From positions 13,827 to 77,826 of the forward strand of contig JAEWAK010000032.1 in NCBI GenBank assembly GCA_023391695.1: a DNA stretch of 64,000 nt, read 5' to 3'. Positions 1 through 8,939 of this stretch are shown piece by piece. Source of the DNA: Bacillota bacterium. GTDB lineage: Bacteria; Bacillota; Clostridia; Lachnospirales; Lachnospiraceae. Position 1 is the first letter of the stretch. Every line of letters starts with the position of its first letter. The position numbers and the translations under genes are program-made. Under the pieces are notes generated by a model. That model saw only the letters and a program-made list of their open reading frames with translations, had not been told where the DNA came from and did not search any database.

Positions 1-1071
1 ATTATGGATAAATACTTTAAATACAATGATTACAGCCTTTTATTAATTGATGTCAATGAGAATCAGCTGGAGATATATAAAACGGTATCCGTAATTATGG
101 AAGAATTACCGATACCGGCAGGAAATTTGGTGTTAAAACCCATTTCCATTTTTAGCAGCCGGGCTGCAGTTATTGTTAATTATAATAATATTTCCGCAAT
201 GGAACAGCTTACGAATACCTATCTGCGTCAGCTTTACCAAAAACTGAATGAAAAATATTATCAGCAGGTATACATAGCGGTCAGTTCCCGGAAAACAGAT
301 CCTGCGCTTCTATCCATTGCCTATATGGAGTGTGATGAAATACAGCAGTACAAGCTGTCCATGACAGATCATATTATTAATTACCAGGAGCTTCAGGGAA
401 AGAAAAATCCGATCATTTACCCTGGTGAATTAGAGAAACAGTTAATTAATAATCTTCTGGTGAAGAATACGGAAGGGTGTATCTTCTATACCAGGAAGTT
501 TTTAAAACATATCTTGGAGGATGACGGTTTACTGACGGATATCCAGATAAAAAACTATATCTACCAATTGCAGAATGAAATACTGACCCGTATTTCCTCC
601 CTTCCGATCTCCATTAAAACTTCCGGTTCTTCCGATATGAAAAATATTCATAACAGGAGCCAGATACATGATGTATTGCTGAATTTTATACAATCCATAT
701 GTTCTGAGATCGCGAAGAAAAATCCAAATAATGAAAGTATTATAAATGAAGCCATAATTGAATATATCGATGCTAACTTAACCGAAAATGATTTTAATCT
801 GAATTCCATATCCTATCAGTTTAATCTGAACCGAAACTACCTTGCAAAATTGATTAAAGAAGAAACCTCTTATAGTTTTAATGACTATGTAAATATGAAG
901 AAGATTTCCCAGGCCAAAGATTTATTATCTACCACCATGTTAACCGTGGAAGAAATTGCACACCGCACCGGATTCACTTATGCCCACTATTTTATTAAGG
1001 TATTTAAGAACTTGGAAGGTATCACACCCGGTCAATTTAGAGAAATGCATATAAATAACAATAATGCATAA
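1..1071 (+). CDS. AraC-type response regulator, C-terminal part (left-edge partial)
   Basis: The frame is open to the left edge, so the 355 residues visible from the first ATG (base 4) are probably the C-terminal two thirds of a YesN-like regulator of about 500 residues. The last ~100 residues form an AraC double helix-turn-helix, with the second-helix signature around EEIAHRTGFTYAHYFIKVFK and the typical ending GITPGQFRE. The middle region has no recognisable domain, as is usual between the receiver and DNA-binding domains of this family. No receiver domain is visible. It most likely controls the sugar-binding lipoprotein and glycosidase genes that follow; that link rests on position only. 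Confidence 0.85.
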   Translation: MMDKYFKYNDYSLLLIDVNENQLEIYKTVSVIMEELPIPAGNLVLKPISIFSSRAAVIVNYNNISAMEQLTNTYLRQLYQKLNEKYYQQVYIAVSSRKTDPALLSIAYMECDEIQQYKLSMTDHIINYQELQGKKNPIIYPGELEKQLINNLLVKNTEGCIFYTRKFLKHILEDDGLLTDIQIKNYIYQLQNEILTRISSLPISIKTSGSSDMKNIHNRSQIHDVLLNFIQSICSEIAKKNPNNESIINEAIIEYIDANLTENDFNLNSISYQFNLNRNYLAKLIKEETSYSFNDYVNMKKISQAKDLLSTTMLTVEEIAHRTGFTYAHYFIKVFKNLEGITPGQFREMHINNNNA

Positions 1072-1234
1072 AAAACGGTATGCTGATCGTATTGTTATGC
1101 TGAATCATCTTTGTCATTTACTTTAAGTACCGGGGAAAATATAATTTGGGCTGTGAAAGAAAACGGGGTAAACGTTAAAATAAGGCGGGTGTATTTTAAC
1201 TACGCTGTAACAAAACGAAATGGAGGTATTAACT

Positions 1235-2809
1235 GTGAAAAAAGTTATGTTTAAAAAACTGACAGCAGCTTGTATTATGGCGATGGCATTAGGAATGATT
1301 ACAGCTTGCCAGAAATCGGATACTGCGAAAGAAACGGATGTAGTATCAGGGGAGGGAAATAAGGGAAATGAAAGTAACGGCGAACAGAAGGAAGGCGAAC
1401 GTGTAAAGATTCATATCCTCAACAGGGTAAATGCAGAGGTAATCGTGGAAGACAATCCAATTATAAAAGAATTGGAAGATAAACTGAATGCAGAAATTGA
1501 ATATGAGGCGCCTCCCATCAATAATTATAATGAAAAACTCCAGATTTCAATGGCAGCCGGTAATATTCCGGATATCATATATAACTGGGGCGGTGCGGAT
1601 ACGAATTATGAACAGTGGGCAGGAGACGGGTTGTTAGCTGATCTGGATGATAAAATCCAAAATTATCCTAATATTATGGCTACTGTACCGGAAGATTACT
1701 GGCCGGCTATACGTTCTACGAAAACAGGTAAACTCAATGCGATCCCCAAATGTAATGTTGACAATTACTGGGGGTTGATTATAAATCAGCAATGGCTTGA
1801 TAATTTAGGCTTGAAAGCTCCGGCTAACTTACAGGAATTAAAAGAGGTCGCACATCAATTTACTTATAATGATCCTGATAAAAATGGGAAAGATGATACC
1901 TACGGATTAACTTATGCTATGGGTACATTTGTTGATATGATTCCGATTAAGGCAGCTTTTGGAGTGGTTGACGCTGTAAAAGATACTGACGGAAAGTATA
2001 AAATCCAGCAGAAGAAGAGCGGATATATCCCTTATTTGACCTATTTGCGGGAACTTTATGCAGATGGAGCCATGGATCCTGAATTTTTCACCAATGCATA
2101 TGCTGTGGATGAAGAAAAATTGGTTGCAGGTACAGCCGGCATCAAAGTCGGACATCAGGTTGATGTTTTAGGCCTGCTGGGTAATACACCGGATGCAATA
2201 GAAAAGTTTACCTATATAGGGGCTCCGGCAAATGATAATAGTGAAAGAAATTGTTACATAACTCCATCCATGTGGGGTGCATGGATGATATCAGCGGATG
2301 CAGATGTGGATAAGTGTCTGGAATTAATTGATTACGGTATGTCAGAAGAAGGATTTATACTTATGTCTTTAGGAATAGAAGGTGAAAACTATAATTCCTA
2401 TGACTATAACACCAGATCCGTGGACAGGACAGCGGAACAGGAAACTGCCTTAAAAGGAATAGCAAGCTCCTATTTTACTTTTAGTTATGCAAAAGAAGGC
2501 GCAGCGGCTGTTGTTGAAAATGCGACTACGAAAGAACGTCTGGATAAATATTATAATGATTATAATGCCATGAAATCTGTTATAACGGAAATCAGGGTTC
2601 CATCTGTTAAAGCTCCTTTATATACAACCTTTTCGGCTGATAATCCGGATTTGATAACAAAACTATCGGAACTCGAAGTTCAATATATTGTCGGTGAAAC
2701 GGATCTTGCAACTTTAGAAGAATTTTTAAACAATACCTATTTTCCGGCAGCGGAAGCAATGAATGCAGAATATGCTCAGTGGATGGAAGATTACGATACG
2801 GCTAATTAA
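1235..2809 (+). CDS. Extracellular solute-binding lipoprotein, carbohydrate ABC transporter (LplA/YtcQ type)
   Basis: Binding lipoprotein of about 524 residues. I place the start at GTG 1235 because a perfect GGAGG (1222-1226) lies 8 bases upstream; an in-frame ATG at 1220 would overlap that site. The N-terminus is a lipoprotein signal with the cysteine in ITAC, followed by a polar Ser/Glu/Gly linker. The rest matches family 1 extracellular solute-binding proteins (AAGNIPDIIYNW, then NQQWLDNLGLKAP). These capture oligosaccharides outside the cell and hand them to two LplB/YtcP-type permeases, which are not adjacent here and may lie left of the window. A hairpin terminator follows the stop codon. 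Confidence 0.88.
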   Translation: MKKVMFKKLTAACIMAMALGMITACQKSDTAKETDVVSGEGNKGNESNGEQKEGERVKIHILNRVNAEVIVEDNPIIKELEDKLNAEIEYEAPPINNYNEKLQISMAAGNIPDIIYNWGGADTNYEQWAGDGLLADLDDKIQNYPNIMATVPEDYWPAIRSTKTGKLNAIPKCNVDNYWGLIINQQWLDNLGLKAPANLQELKEVAHQFTYNDPDKNGKDDTYGLTYAMGTFVDMIPIKAAFGVVDAVKDTDGKYKIQQKKSGYIPYLTYLRELYADGAMDPEFFTNAYAVDEEKLVAGTAGIKVGHQVDVLGLLGNTPDAIEKFTYIGAPANDNSERNCYITPSMWGAWMISADADVDKCLELIDYGMSEEGFILMSLGIEGENYNSYDYNTRSVDRTAEQETALKGIASSYFTFSYAKEGAAAVVENATTKERLDKYYNDYNAMKSVITEIRVPSVKAPLYTTFSADNPDLITKLSELEVQYIVGETDLATLEEFLNNTYFPAAEAMNAEYAQWMEDYDTAN

Positions 2810-2857
2810 ATGATGCAGCAATAATATGCTATGTTTACCTCTCTTTTACTGTTCACA

Positions 2858-2904
2858 GGTGCTTTTATAAAAAGAAATAAGGATAAAAGCACCGTATTTT
2901 ATTT
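2858..2904 (+). terminator. Rho-independent terminator after the solute-binding protein gene
   Basis: A 10-bp perfect inverted repeat (GGTGCTTTTA at 2858-2867, TAAAAGCACC at 2884-2893) is followed by a T-rich stretch. It lies 49 bases after the stop codon of the binding protein gene and separates it from the glycosidase gene. Confidence 0.65.
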
Positions 2905-3048
2905 AAAAAGTTTCTGATTGTTATTTAACTTTATAAAGTTTTAGGATGAGAGAAGTGTGAGATAAAAGGCAATTTCACACTAATTATTTGTGATACCGCA
3001 GAAGCGGCATCGTGACAAGAAGGTTGGTGATGTGCAATTGATACGAAC

Positions 3049-4017
3049 ATGGTAAAACTAATGAAAACAGGAATTATAATGAGGCCTCTTAAAGATCAGT
3101 TAGGGTGTTTTGCCCGGTTTAATCCTGGTGTTTGTTTTAAGGACGGGATAATACATATGTTATACCGGGCAACCAACAGTGACATAAAAGACGGTGAAAA
3201 CTATATATCTTCTATTGGCTATGCAATGCTGGATCCGGATAATAAAATTTTATTTGATTCAAACCAAAAAGTAATTTTTCCTACACTGCCGGAAGAGGTA
3301 AAAGGCTGTGAAGATCCAAGAATAATTGAATTTGAAGGTGATTTTTATATTTTTTATACCGCCTATGATGGAGCTAAGGCAAGAGTTGCCGTAGCAAAAA
3401 CGAAAGATTTTAATCAGTATAGTAAACTTGGTGTTATAAATCATTTCGGCTATGACAAAGATGCTTTTATTTTTCCTGAAAGAATAAACGGAAAAATTGC
3501 TTATATTCACAGAATTTCACCAAATATTCAATTGGATTATTTTGACAGCTTCGACGAACTGTTATCAAAAGCCGCATGGACCGGTTATGAAGATAAAATA
3601 AATAAATCGATTATTATGAGAAGTGATTATATTTGGGAAAAGAATAAGATTGGCGGAAGCGCACCTCCCCTAAAAACAGATAAGGGATGGCTGCTGTTAT
3701 ATCATGGGGTAGATGACAAGAGTGTATACCGGTGTGGCGCGGCTCTCCTTGATTTGACGAATCCGTCGATTGTTACCGCACGGTTACCTTACCCGATTCT
3801 TGAACCTGCGGAAGAATATGAATTATTTGGTGATGTAAATAATGTTGTATTTCCGGAGGGTGCTTTTATTTATAACGGCCGGTTAAATGTGTATTACGGT
3901 GCTGCGGATAAATATATAGCCGGAGCCCAAATTAACATGGATGAATTACTTACAGAACTTATCAAATATCCTGTGCCGAAGATGCCACAGGTAAACATTT
4001 CGGATGGACAGCGGTAA
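3049..4017 (+). CDS. Glycoside hydrolase family 130 protein (mannoside phosphorylase-like)
   Basis: 322-residue cytosolic protein of the five-bladed GH130 fold. Visible family features are ARFNPGV near the start, GCEDPRI around residue 89, a DAFIFPERINGK segment and GGSAPPLKTDKGWLLLYHG in the second half. GH130 enzymes mostly phosphorolyse beta-mannosidic links, and some hydrolyse them; the exact substrate cannot be read here. The start is uncertain: ATG 3049 is the first in-frame codon after a stop at 3028, a second ATG lies at 3061, and only a weak AAGGTTGGTG site is upstream. Its position after a sugar-binding protein fits oligosaccharide uptake followed by phosphorolysis. Confidence 0.85.
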   Translation: MVKLMKTGIIMRPLKDQLGCFARFNPGVCFKDGIIHMLYRATNSDIKDGENYISSIGYAMLDPDNKILFDSNQKVIFPTLPEEVKGCEDPRIIEFEGDFYIFYTAYDGAKARVAVAKTKDFNQYSKLGVINHFGYDKDAFIFPERINGKIAYIHRISPNIQLDYFDSFDELLSKAAWTGYEDKINKSIIMRSDYIWEKNKIGGSAPPLKTDKGWLLLYHGVDDKSVYRCGAALLDLTNPSIVTARLPYPILEPAEEYELFGDVNNVVFPEGAFIYNGRLNVYYGAADKYIAGAQINMDELLTELIKYPVPKMPQVNISDGQR

Positions 4018-4206
4018 AGAACACCGCCTATTATCAGCAAAAAGTTATTAAAAAATTAAATCAGTTTATGGTTTCACGTCAGGGCCTTTTATTGTATTCG
4101 TCCTGTGACAGAACCTGCTATTTTGGAAAGGATATGGATCGGTTTTACCGGTTTATATCCTTGATTTATATGGTAAAAAATGTTAACATGTGTTAAAGAC
4201 TTTGAA

Positions 4207-4246
4207 GAATTCTAAAAGGAAACCGTAATAGTTTCCTTTTGAATTC
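4207..4246 (+). other. Long hairpin upstream of the rpiA stump
   Basis: GAATTC then AAAAGGAAAC (to 4223) pairs with GTTTCCTTTT then GAATTC (4231-4246), with one bulged T and a 7-base loop. No T-run follows, so it may be a relic of a terminator or a leader structure of the broken gene downstream. Confidence 0.5.
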
Positions 4247-4288
4247 CTTCCTCCCTTATTGTGATAAGAAGGTTAAGGAGAATTTTAT

Positions 4289-4399
4289 ATGGAAGAAAAG
4301 AAAATGGCAGGGATAAAGGCAGCCGAATATATTGAAAATAATATGATACTTGGTTTAGGCACCGGTTCTTTAGAATTAACGGCAAAAAAACGGATATAA
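4289..4399 (+). pseudogene. rpiA: Truncated ribose-5-phosphate isomerase A, N-terminal stump
   Basis: A 36-codon reading frame with a good ribosome binding site (AAGGAG at 4275-4280, 8 bases before the ATG). It encodes MEEKKMAGIKAAEYIENN followed by MILGLGTGS, which is the conserved start of RpiA including the GLGTGS loop that binds the sugar phosphate. After that loop the reading diverges and stops, so about 190 residues of the enzyme are missing. The GH105 gene starts 27 bases later, so a deletion probably fused the two. A functional short peptide is possible but unlikely. Confidence 0.7.
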
Positions 4400-4426
4400 A
4401 AAAGCCAAACAAAAAGGGGATTACAT

Positions 4427-5380
4427 ATGGAGAAAGCGGACAATATTAAAAAAGTAAAATTAGCATTGCTTGCCATGCAGAGATATTCCTGGGAACAGGG
4501 AGTTGCTATGCAGGCTTTCCTGGAACAGGGAGATATGGATGTGGTAACCGCTATGGCGAAAGAGGCGGCTTACCGCCAGGTATTTGACGGAAGGGCAGCG
4601 GTAATCGGTAATGGGGATGCCGTAACAGATCCCTGTTCCGTAGGGGAAGCCCTTCTTGCAGCTTATAAGTATACACAGAGTGAAGACCTTATAGAGGCAC
4701 ATAAAAAATTACTGAACTGGGCGTTATACGGGGCACCAAGAAATGAAAAAGGCATCGTATATCATTTAGAGAATAAAAACCAGTTCTGGGTAGATTCCAT
4801 GTACATGCTGCCGCCTTATCTTGCAGCAGCCGGTTATTACGAAGAAGCCCTTAAGCAGATTAACGGCTATTGGGATGCGCTGTTTGATGCCCAGGAATCT
4901 TTAATGAGCCATATGTGGGATGACAGGAAGAAAGTCTTTGCAAGAAAAGCTTTCTGGGGAGTCGGAAACGGATGGGCCCTGGCAGGCCTTGCCAGAGTAA
5001 TCGACCATTTGCCGGTAAATTGGAATTCCGAAAAAGAGGAACTCATAGCCAAAGCACACCGCCTGACCCGTTCCATATTAAAATATATGCGGCAGGACGG
5101 CCTGTTCCATGATGTGATTGATGACGATAAGACCTTTGTTGAAACAAACCTCTCCCAAATGCTTGCTTTTACAATATACCGTGGTATGAAAAGCGGGTGG
5201 CTGCCGAAAGAATATGAACCAACAGCAGAAAAACTGCGCAAAGCAGCAAATAAAAAGGTAGATGAATATGGACTTGTTCGTGGCGTATGTGGAGCACCTG
5301 ATTTTGATAAACCCGGTGTGGCACCGGAAGGGCAGGCATTTTATCTTCTGATGGAAGCCGCTGCCGCGAACTCTGAATAA
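4427..5380 (+). CDS. Glycoside hydrolase family 105 (unsaturated rhamnogalacturonyl hydrolase-like)
   Basis: 317-residue cytosolic protein of the (alpha/alpha)6 GH88/GH105 type (YteR/YesR). Key stretches are FWVDSMYMLPPYLA, which carries the family catalytic Asp, WGVGNGWALAGLARV, and APEGQAFYLLMEAAAA near the end. These enzymes remove unsaturated uronic acids from disaccharides made by pectin or rhamnogalacturonan lyases. At 317 residues it is slightly shorter than many members (about 340-370), but both ends look intact. The start ATG follows an AGGGG site. It sits directly downstream of the rpiA stump and may share its transcript. Confidence 0.85.
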   Translation: MEKADNIKKVKLALLAMQRYSWEQGVAMQAFLEQGDMDVVTAMAKEAAYRQVFDGRAAVIGNGDAVTDPCSVGEALLAAYKYTQSEDLIEAHKKLLNWALYGAPRNEKGIVYHLENKNQFWVDSMYMLPPYLAAAGYYEEALKQINGYWDALFDAQESLMSHMWDDRKKVFARKAFWGVGNGWALAGLARVIDHLPVNWNSEKEELIAKAHRLTRSILKYMRQDGLFHDVIDDDKTFVETNLSQMLAFTIYRGMKSGWLPKEYEPTAEKLRKAANKKVDEYGLVRGVCGAPDFDKPGVAPEGQAFYLLMEAAAANSE

Positions 5381-5439
5381 ACTTCTGTGAGAAGTAAATT
5401 CAGCCCGCAGACATAAATATTCTTTCAAGCCCCCTGTTA

Positions 5440-5468
5440 TTGACAGAACCTTAAGTGTATGCTACTAT
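5440..5468 (+). promoter_or_regulatory. Promoter of the amino-acid ABC binding protein gene
   Basis: TTGACA (5440-5445), a 17-base spacer, then TACTAT (5463-5468). A good sigma-A type promoter 69 bases before the binding-protein start codon. Confidence 0.7.
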
Positions 5469-5536
5469 ATGTATGCTTATTATAAAAAAAGTATAATTAT
5501 ACAATAAAATATGCAGGATTACGGAGGGTTAATGAA

Positions 5537-6361
5537 ATGAAGAAAATGATTAAACTGCTGGTCATAACTATGTTAATTGCAGTACTTGCTGCCGGCTGTT
5601 CTAAAAAGAATGAAGGAACAGGAGCGGCTGCCGGGGCAGATACCTCATTGGAGGATATCAAAGAAAAGGGTGAACTGATTCTAGGGTTGGACGATGCATT
5701 CCCTCCAATGGGCTTTAAAGACGAAAGCCAGGAAACCGTAGGTTTTGATATTGATGTGGCCAGAGAAGTCTGCGAGCGTATGGGCGTTAAGCTTGTAATC
5801 CAGCCAATCAGCTGGGATGCCAAAGAACTGGAACTGTCCACCAAAAATATTGACTGTATCTGGAACGGGATGACTTACAACAAAGAACGGGCCGAATCCA
5901 TGACCTTGAGCATCCCCTATATGAAAAACACGCAGGTTGCGGTTGTGTTGGCTTCCAGCAGTGTTAACACGTTAGCTGACCTGGCCGGTATGACAGTTGC
6001 CATCCAAAACGGTTCTACGGCTTCCGATGCAATCGATGCCAATGAAGCTTTTAAGAATTCCTTAAAAGATTTAGTGAAAGTAGAAGACAATGTGCAGGCC
6101 CTCTTAGACCTTAAAGTATCCGGATCCGACGCAGTTGTTATGGATGAGGTAGTTGCCCGTTATTATACGGAAAAAGAACCCGGAACTTATAAAATCCTGG
6201 ATGAAACCTTAGCCGATGAAGACTATGTGGTAGGTTTTAGAAAAGGTGATGAAAGCTTGTGCGGGGAAGTTGAAAAGCACTTGAAAGAAATGGCCGGTGA
6301 CGGTACTTTGGCTAAAATCAGTGAAACCTGGTTCGGCAAAGACTTAACTACCGTAAAATAA
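5537..6361 (+). CDS. Polar amino-acid ABC transporter substrate-binding lipoprotein
   Basis: 274-residue binding protein of SBP family 3. Lipoprotein signal MKKMIKLLVITMLIAVLAAG followed by Cys (lipobox LAAGC), then a short Lys/Gly/Ala linker. Family signatures follow: GLDDAFPPMGFKDES near the start of the mature domain, GFDIDVAREV, the GMTYNKERAESMTLSIPY segment and a final LAKISETWFGKD. It collects a polar amino acid (glutamine, cystine or similar) outside the membrane for the permease and ATPase encoded next. A terminator between it and the permease gene suggests the binding protein is made in excess over the membrane parts. Confidence 0.92.
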   Translation: MKKMIKLLVITMLIAVLAAGCSKKNEGTGAAAGADTSLEDIKEKGELILGLDDAFPPMGFKDESQETVGFDIDVAREVCERMGVKLVIQPISWDAKELELSTKNIDCIWNGMTYNKERAESMTLSIPYMKNTQVAVVLASSSVNTLADLAGMTVAIQNGSTASDAIDANEAFKNSLKDLVKVEDNVQALLDLKVSGSDAVVMDEVVARYYTEKEPGTYKILDETLADEDYVVGFRKGDESLCGEVEKHLKEMAGDGTLAKISETWFGKDLTTVK

Positions 6362-6374
6362 TAGATAAATTTGT

Positions 6375-6415
6375 GGGTGTCGGCTATGGCCGGCACTCTA
6401 TTTTTATTTTTGGGG
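6375..6415 (+). terminator. Terminator between binding protein and permease genes
   Basis: A 10-bp stem (6375-6384 with 6389-6398, two G-U pairs, TATG loop) is followed by a T-rich run to about 6411. Partial read-through here would uncouple binding-protein dosage from permease dosage. Confidence 0.75.
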
Positions 6416-6559
6416 AAGCTCGTCCTATGAGATAAAAACGCTCCGCTTTAGATCGTACTGCGGCGGATTGGATTATGTTGCTGACGTAACCCGACGAAGG
6501 GAGTCCCGCAAGCGGGATACTAAAATTCATATAGAGTATTTATTATTTTAATAAATTAC

Positions 6560-6588
6560 TTCTCTAATGCGGTAAAGTGTGATATAAT
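6560..6588 (+). promoter_or_regulatory. Extended -10 promoter for permease/ATPase genes
   Basis: TGATATAAT ending at 6588 is a perfect -10 hexamer with the upstream TG of an extended -10. The -35 position (TTCTCT at 6560) is poor, as often seen with extended -10 promoters. It lies 34 bases before the permease start. Confidence 0.6.
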
Positions 6589-6622
6589 ACATAAGTATTT
6601 GTAATTATCGGAGGAGGAAATC

Positions 6623-7273
6623 ATGACCCAGGAAACACTTTTAAATCTTTTAAAAATAATGTGTGAAGCTTCACTGGTCACAATTAAGATATTTTTCTTA
6701 ACATTGCTGTTTGGACTGCCGTTAGGGCTTATCGTATCTTTCGGAAGAATGTCCAGGCTTATCATAATTCAGGCACCGGTACGTTTTTATCTGCTGATCA
6801 TGAGAGGAACACCGCTGATATTGCAGCTGTTTTTCTTTTTTTATTTTCCCCATTATGTATTCGGGGATACCCTGCCGAGATTCTGGGCGGCAATTCTGGC
6901 TATGTCAATCAACTACGCTGCCTATTTTGCGGAAATATACCGCTCCGGTATTGAATCCATGCCAAAGGGCCAGTATGAAGCGGCTACCGTATTGGGGTTC
7001 AGTAAAAACCAGACCTTTTTTAAGATCATATTACCCCAGGTCATAAAAAGAATACTTCCCCCCATGGGAAATGAATTTATGACTTTGATAAAGGATACGG
7101 CACTGGTCAGTGTAATCGGGGTCAGTGAAATATATGAACTTGCAACCGATACCATGTCAAGAGCCGGTTCCCTGATGCCTTTAATCATGGCGGGAGTATT
7201 TTATCTGATTATGAACAGTGTTGTATCCAAAGGCTGTTCCATAGCGGAAAACAAGATGAGTTACTATCGATAA
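6623..7273 (+). CDS. Polar amino-acid ABC transporter permease (HisM/GlnP family)
   Basis: 216-residue integral membrane protein with about five hydrophobic helices. It has the cytoplasmic EAA loop (QYEAATVLGFSKNQTFFKI, about residues 117-135) that docks with the ATPase, and the family RGTPLILQLFF segment near residue 58. One permease gene suggests a homodimeric channel. Start ATG is preceded by GGAGGAGG. The ATPase gene follows 12 bases after the stop, so the two are co-transcribed. Confidence 0.92.
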   Translation: MTQETLLNLLKIMCEASLVTIKIFFLTLLFGLPLGLIVSFGRMSRLIIIQAPVRFYLLIMRGTPLILQLFFFFYFPHYVFGDTLPRFWAAILAMSINYAAYFAEIYRSGIESMPKGQYEAATVLGFSKNQTFFKIILPQVIKRILPPMGNEFMTLIKDTALVSVIGVSEIYELATDTMSRAGSLMPLIMAGVFYLIMNSVVSKGCSIAENKMSYYR

Positions 7274-7285
7274 TGGAGGAAACAG

Positions 7286-8047
7286 ATGAGTATATTGGAA
7301 GTAAAAAATTTGGAAAAGAGTTTTGACAGCCTCCAGGTTTTAAAAGATATATCCTTAAGTGTTGAGAATGGTGAAATCATATCCATAATTGGTTCCTCCG
7401 GTTCGGGCAAATCCACACTTTTACGTTGCTTAAACCGTCTGGAGACCGTGGACTCCGGTGAAATCATCGTAGACGGCGATACTATGGTATCGACCGTAAA
7501 CGGAAAAAGTGTTTATGCCAATGAGGCTGCCCTAAAGAAAATACGTATGAAAACGGGCCTGGTATTTCAAAGCTTTAACCTTTTTCCCCATTACAATGTA
7601 TTAAGGAATATAACGGAAGCCCCAATCTATGTTGCCGGGATACCCAAAGAAGAGGCGGAAAAAACTGCTTACGAACTGTTAGATAAACTAGGGCTTAAGG
7701 AAAAAGCGGAGGCTTACCCTTACCAGTTATCCGGCGGCCAGTCCCAGCGTGTATCCATAGCCCGTGCTCTTGCGCTAAAGCCCAAAATACTGTTTTTTGA
7801 CGAACCGACATCCGCCCTGGACCCGGAACTTACCGGAGAAGTATTAAAGGTGATCCGTTCCCTCACAAGCCTTAATATGACCATGATTATCGTGACCCAT
7901 GAAATGGACTTTGCAAGGGATATTTCCAACCGCATGATATTTATGGACCAGGGAGTAATAGTGGAAGATACCACCCCGGCGGAATTATTTAACTCAAACA
8001 ACGAAAGGACCAAGGCATTTCTTGGAAAATTCCATGAGGCTATGTAA
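7286..8047 (+). CDS. Polar amino-acid ABC transporter ATP-binding protein (GlnQ family)
   Basis: 253-residue ABC ATPase. Walker A GSSGSGKST (about residues 36-44), Q-loop in FQSFNLF, signature LSGGQSQRVSIARAL (about 148-162), Walker B ILFFDEPTSALDPE and the switch His in IVTHEM are all intact. It powers uptake through the permease encoded just upstream. The stop codon overlaps the end of the convergent VanW gene by 8 bases, so there is no room for a conventional terminator between them. Confidence 0.95.
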   Translation: MSILEVKNLEKSFDSLQVLKDISLSVENGEIISIIGSSGSGKSTLLRCLNRLETVDSGEIIVDGDTMVSTVNGKSVYANEAALKKIRMKTGLVFQSFNLFPHYNVLRNITEAPIYVAGIPKEEAEKTAYELLDKLGLKEKAEAYPYQLSGGQSQRVSIARALALKPKILFFDEPTSALDPELTGEVLKVIRSLTSLNMTMIIVTHEMDFARDISNRMIFMDQGVIVEDTTPAELFNSNNERTKAFLGKFHEAM

Positions 8048-8939
8048 ATGAATCTTTCTCTGCCAAAAAAGGATTGTACATCATAAGCGCATGATTCTCC
8101 GTTACGTATTCATCCGCAGCTAAGTTTCCTGCCATATCGTATATTTTACGGTAAAGGATATTATGCCTGCTGAAGCCGCCCCAGTACTCCGAATCCATCC
8201 GGTGTTCCTTTTCATATACCTCGTATGTATAGGAAGGGGAAACAGAGGATTTTATGGATCCTGTCAAATGGGTTTCCGTTATGGTAAGGCATAATTGAAA
8301 AGTCATGGCAGTTTCATTTTTAATCATCAGGTCCCGGTAATTGTATACACAGGTTGCCCCGCTCCCGAAGGGCTGGGTCCTGTCCGAATCCGGAAATACG
8401 TCATAGCTGTGCCGGTAGCGTTCCACTATGGTCAAGGGTGTATGGACGGCCATCCAATAGATCAGGTTTGACAATTGGCATAACCCGCCGCCGATACCGG
8501 ACTTAACGGAACCGCAGAACAAGATCATCCCTTCCGTATAACCCTTTTTTCCGGTTGGTTTTCCGATCAGTTTCCAGTAGGAAAAAGTTTCTCCCGGCCT
8601 TATCAGTATATGATTTAATTTATTTACCGCAATTTTTAAGTTTCTGATCTTGTTGTACTGCAGGTACATATCTACATCTTTCAGCTGCCTTAAAAGCAGG
8701 CTTTTATGACAAAAGCAGGTATAAGAAAATTCCGTATCCTGCTTAGTTTTTGTAAATTTCGTATTCCCAAGATACCACCACAGATATCTTTTTAAGGTAA
8801 AATAATTTCTTCCTGCGAAAATCCTTAATTTACTTCTTTTTTTGGGTTTTAAAAGAATTGAGTTTATGATGTAAGTCCTCCTATTCCTGCGGAATGAAGT
8901 GATCAAAAATAAAGAAATCAAAACTGTTCCGGCTTTCAT
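8040..8939 (-). CDS. VanW family protein
   Basis: VanW-domain protein of about 275-299 residues. The core begins with RPGETFSYWKLIGKPT and holds GIGGGLCQLSNLIYWMAVH and the Arg/His-rich ERYRHS segment. VanW proteins are found in some vancomycin-resistance clusters and widely in Firmicutes; their biochemical role is unknown. The upstream GDPD gene overlaps it. The ATG at 8939 has a plausible AGGA site but adds 24 residues that lie inside the GDPD gene. A perfect AGGAGG exists just before an ATC/ATA pair (8870-8865), so a non-AUG start cannot be excluded. Confidence 0.85.
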   Translation of the reverse strand: MKAGTVLISLFLITSFRRNRRTYIINSILLKPKKRSKLRIFAGRNYFTLKRYLWWYLGNTKFTKTKQDTEFSYTCFCHKSLLLRQLKDVDMYLQYNKIRNLKIAVNKLNHILIRPGETFSYWKLIGKPTGKKGYTEGMILFCGSVKSGIGGGLCQLSNLIYWMAVHTPLTIVERYRHSYDVFPDSDRTQPFGSGATCVYNYRDLMIKNETAMTFQLCLTITETHLTGSIKSSVSPSYTYEVYEKEHRMDSEYWGGFSRHNILYRKIYDMAGNLAADEYVTENHALMMYNPFLAEKDSFT

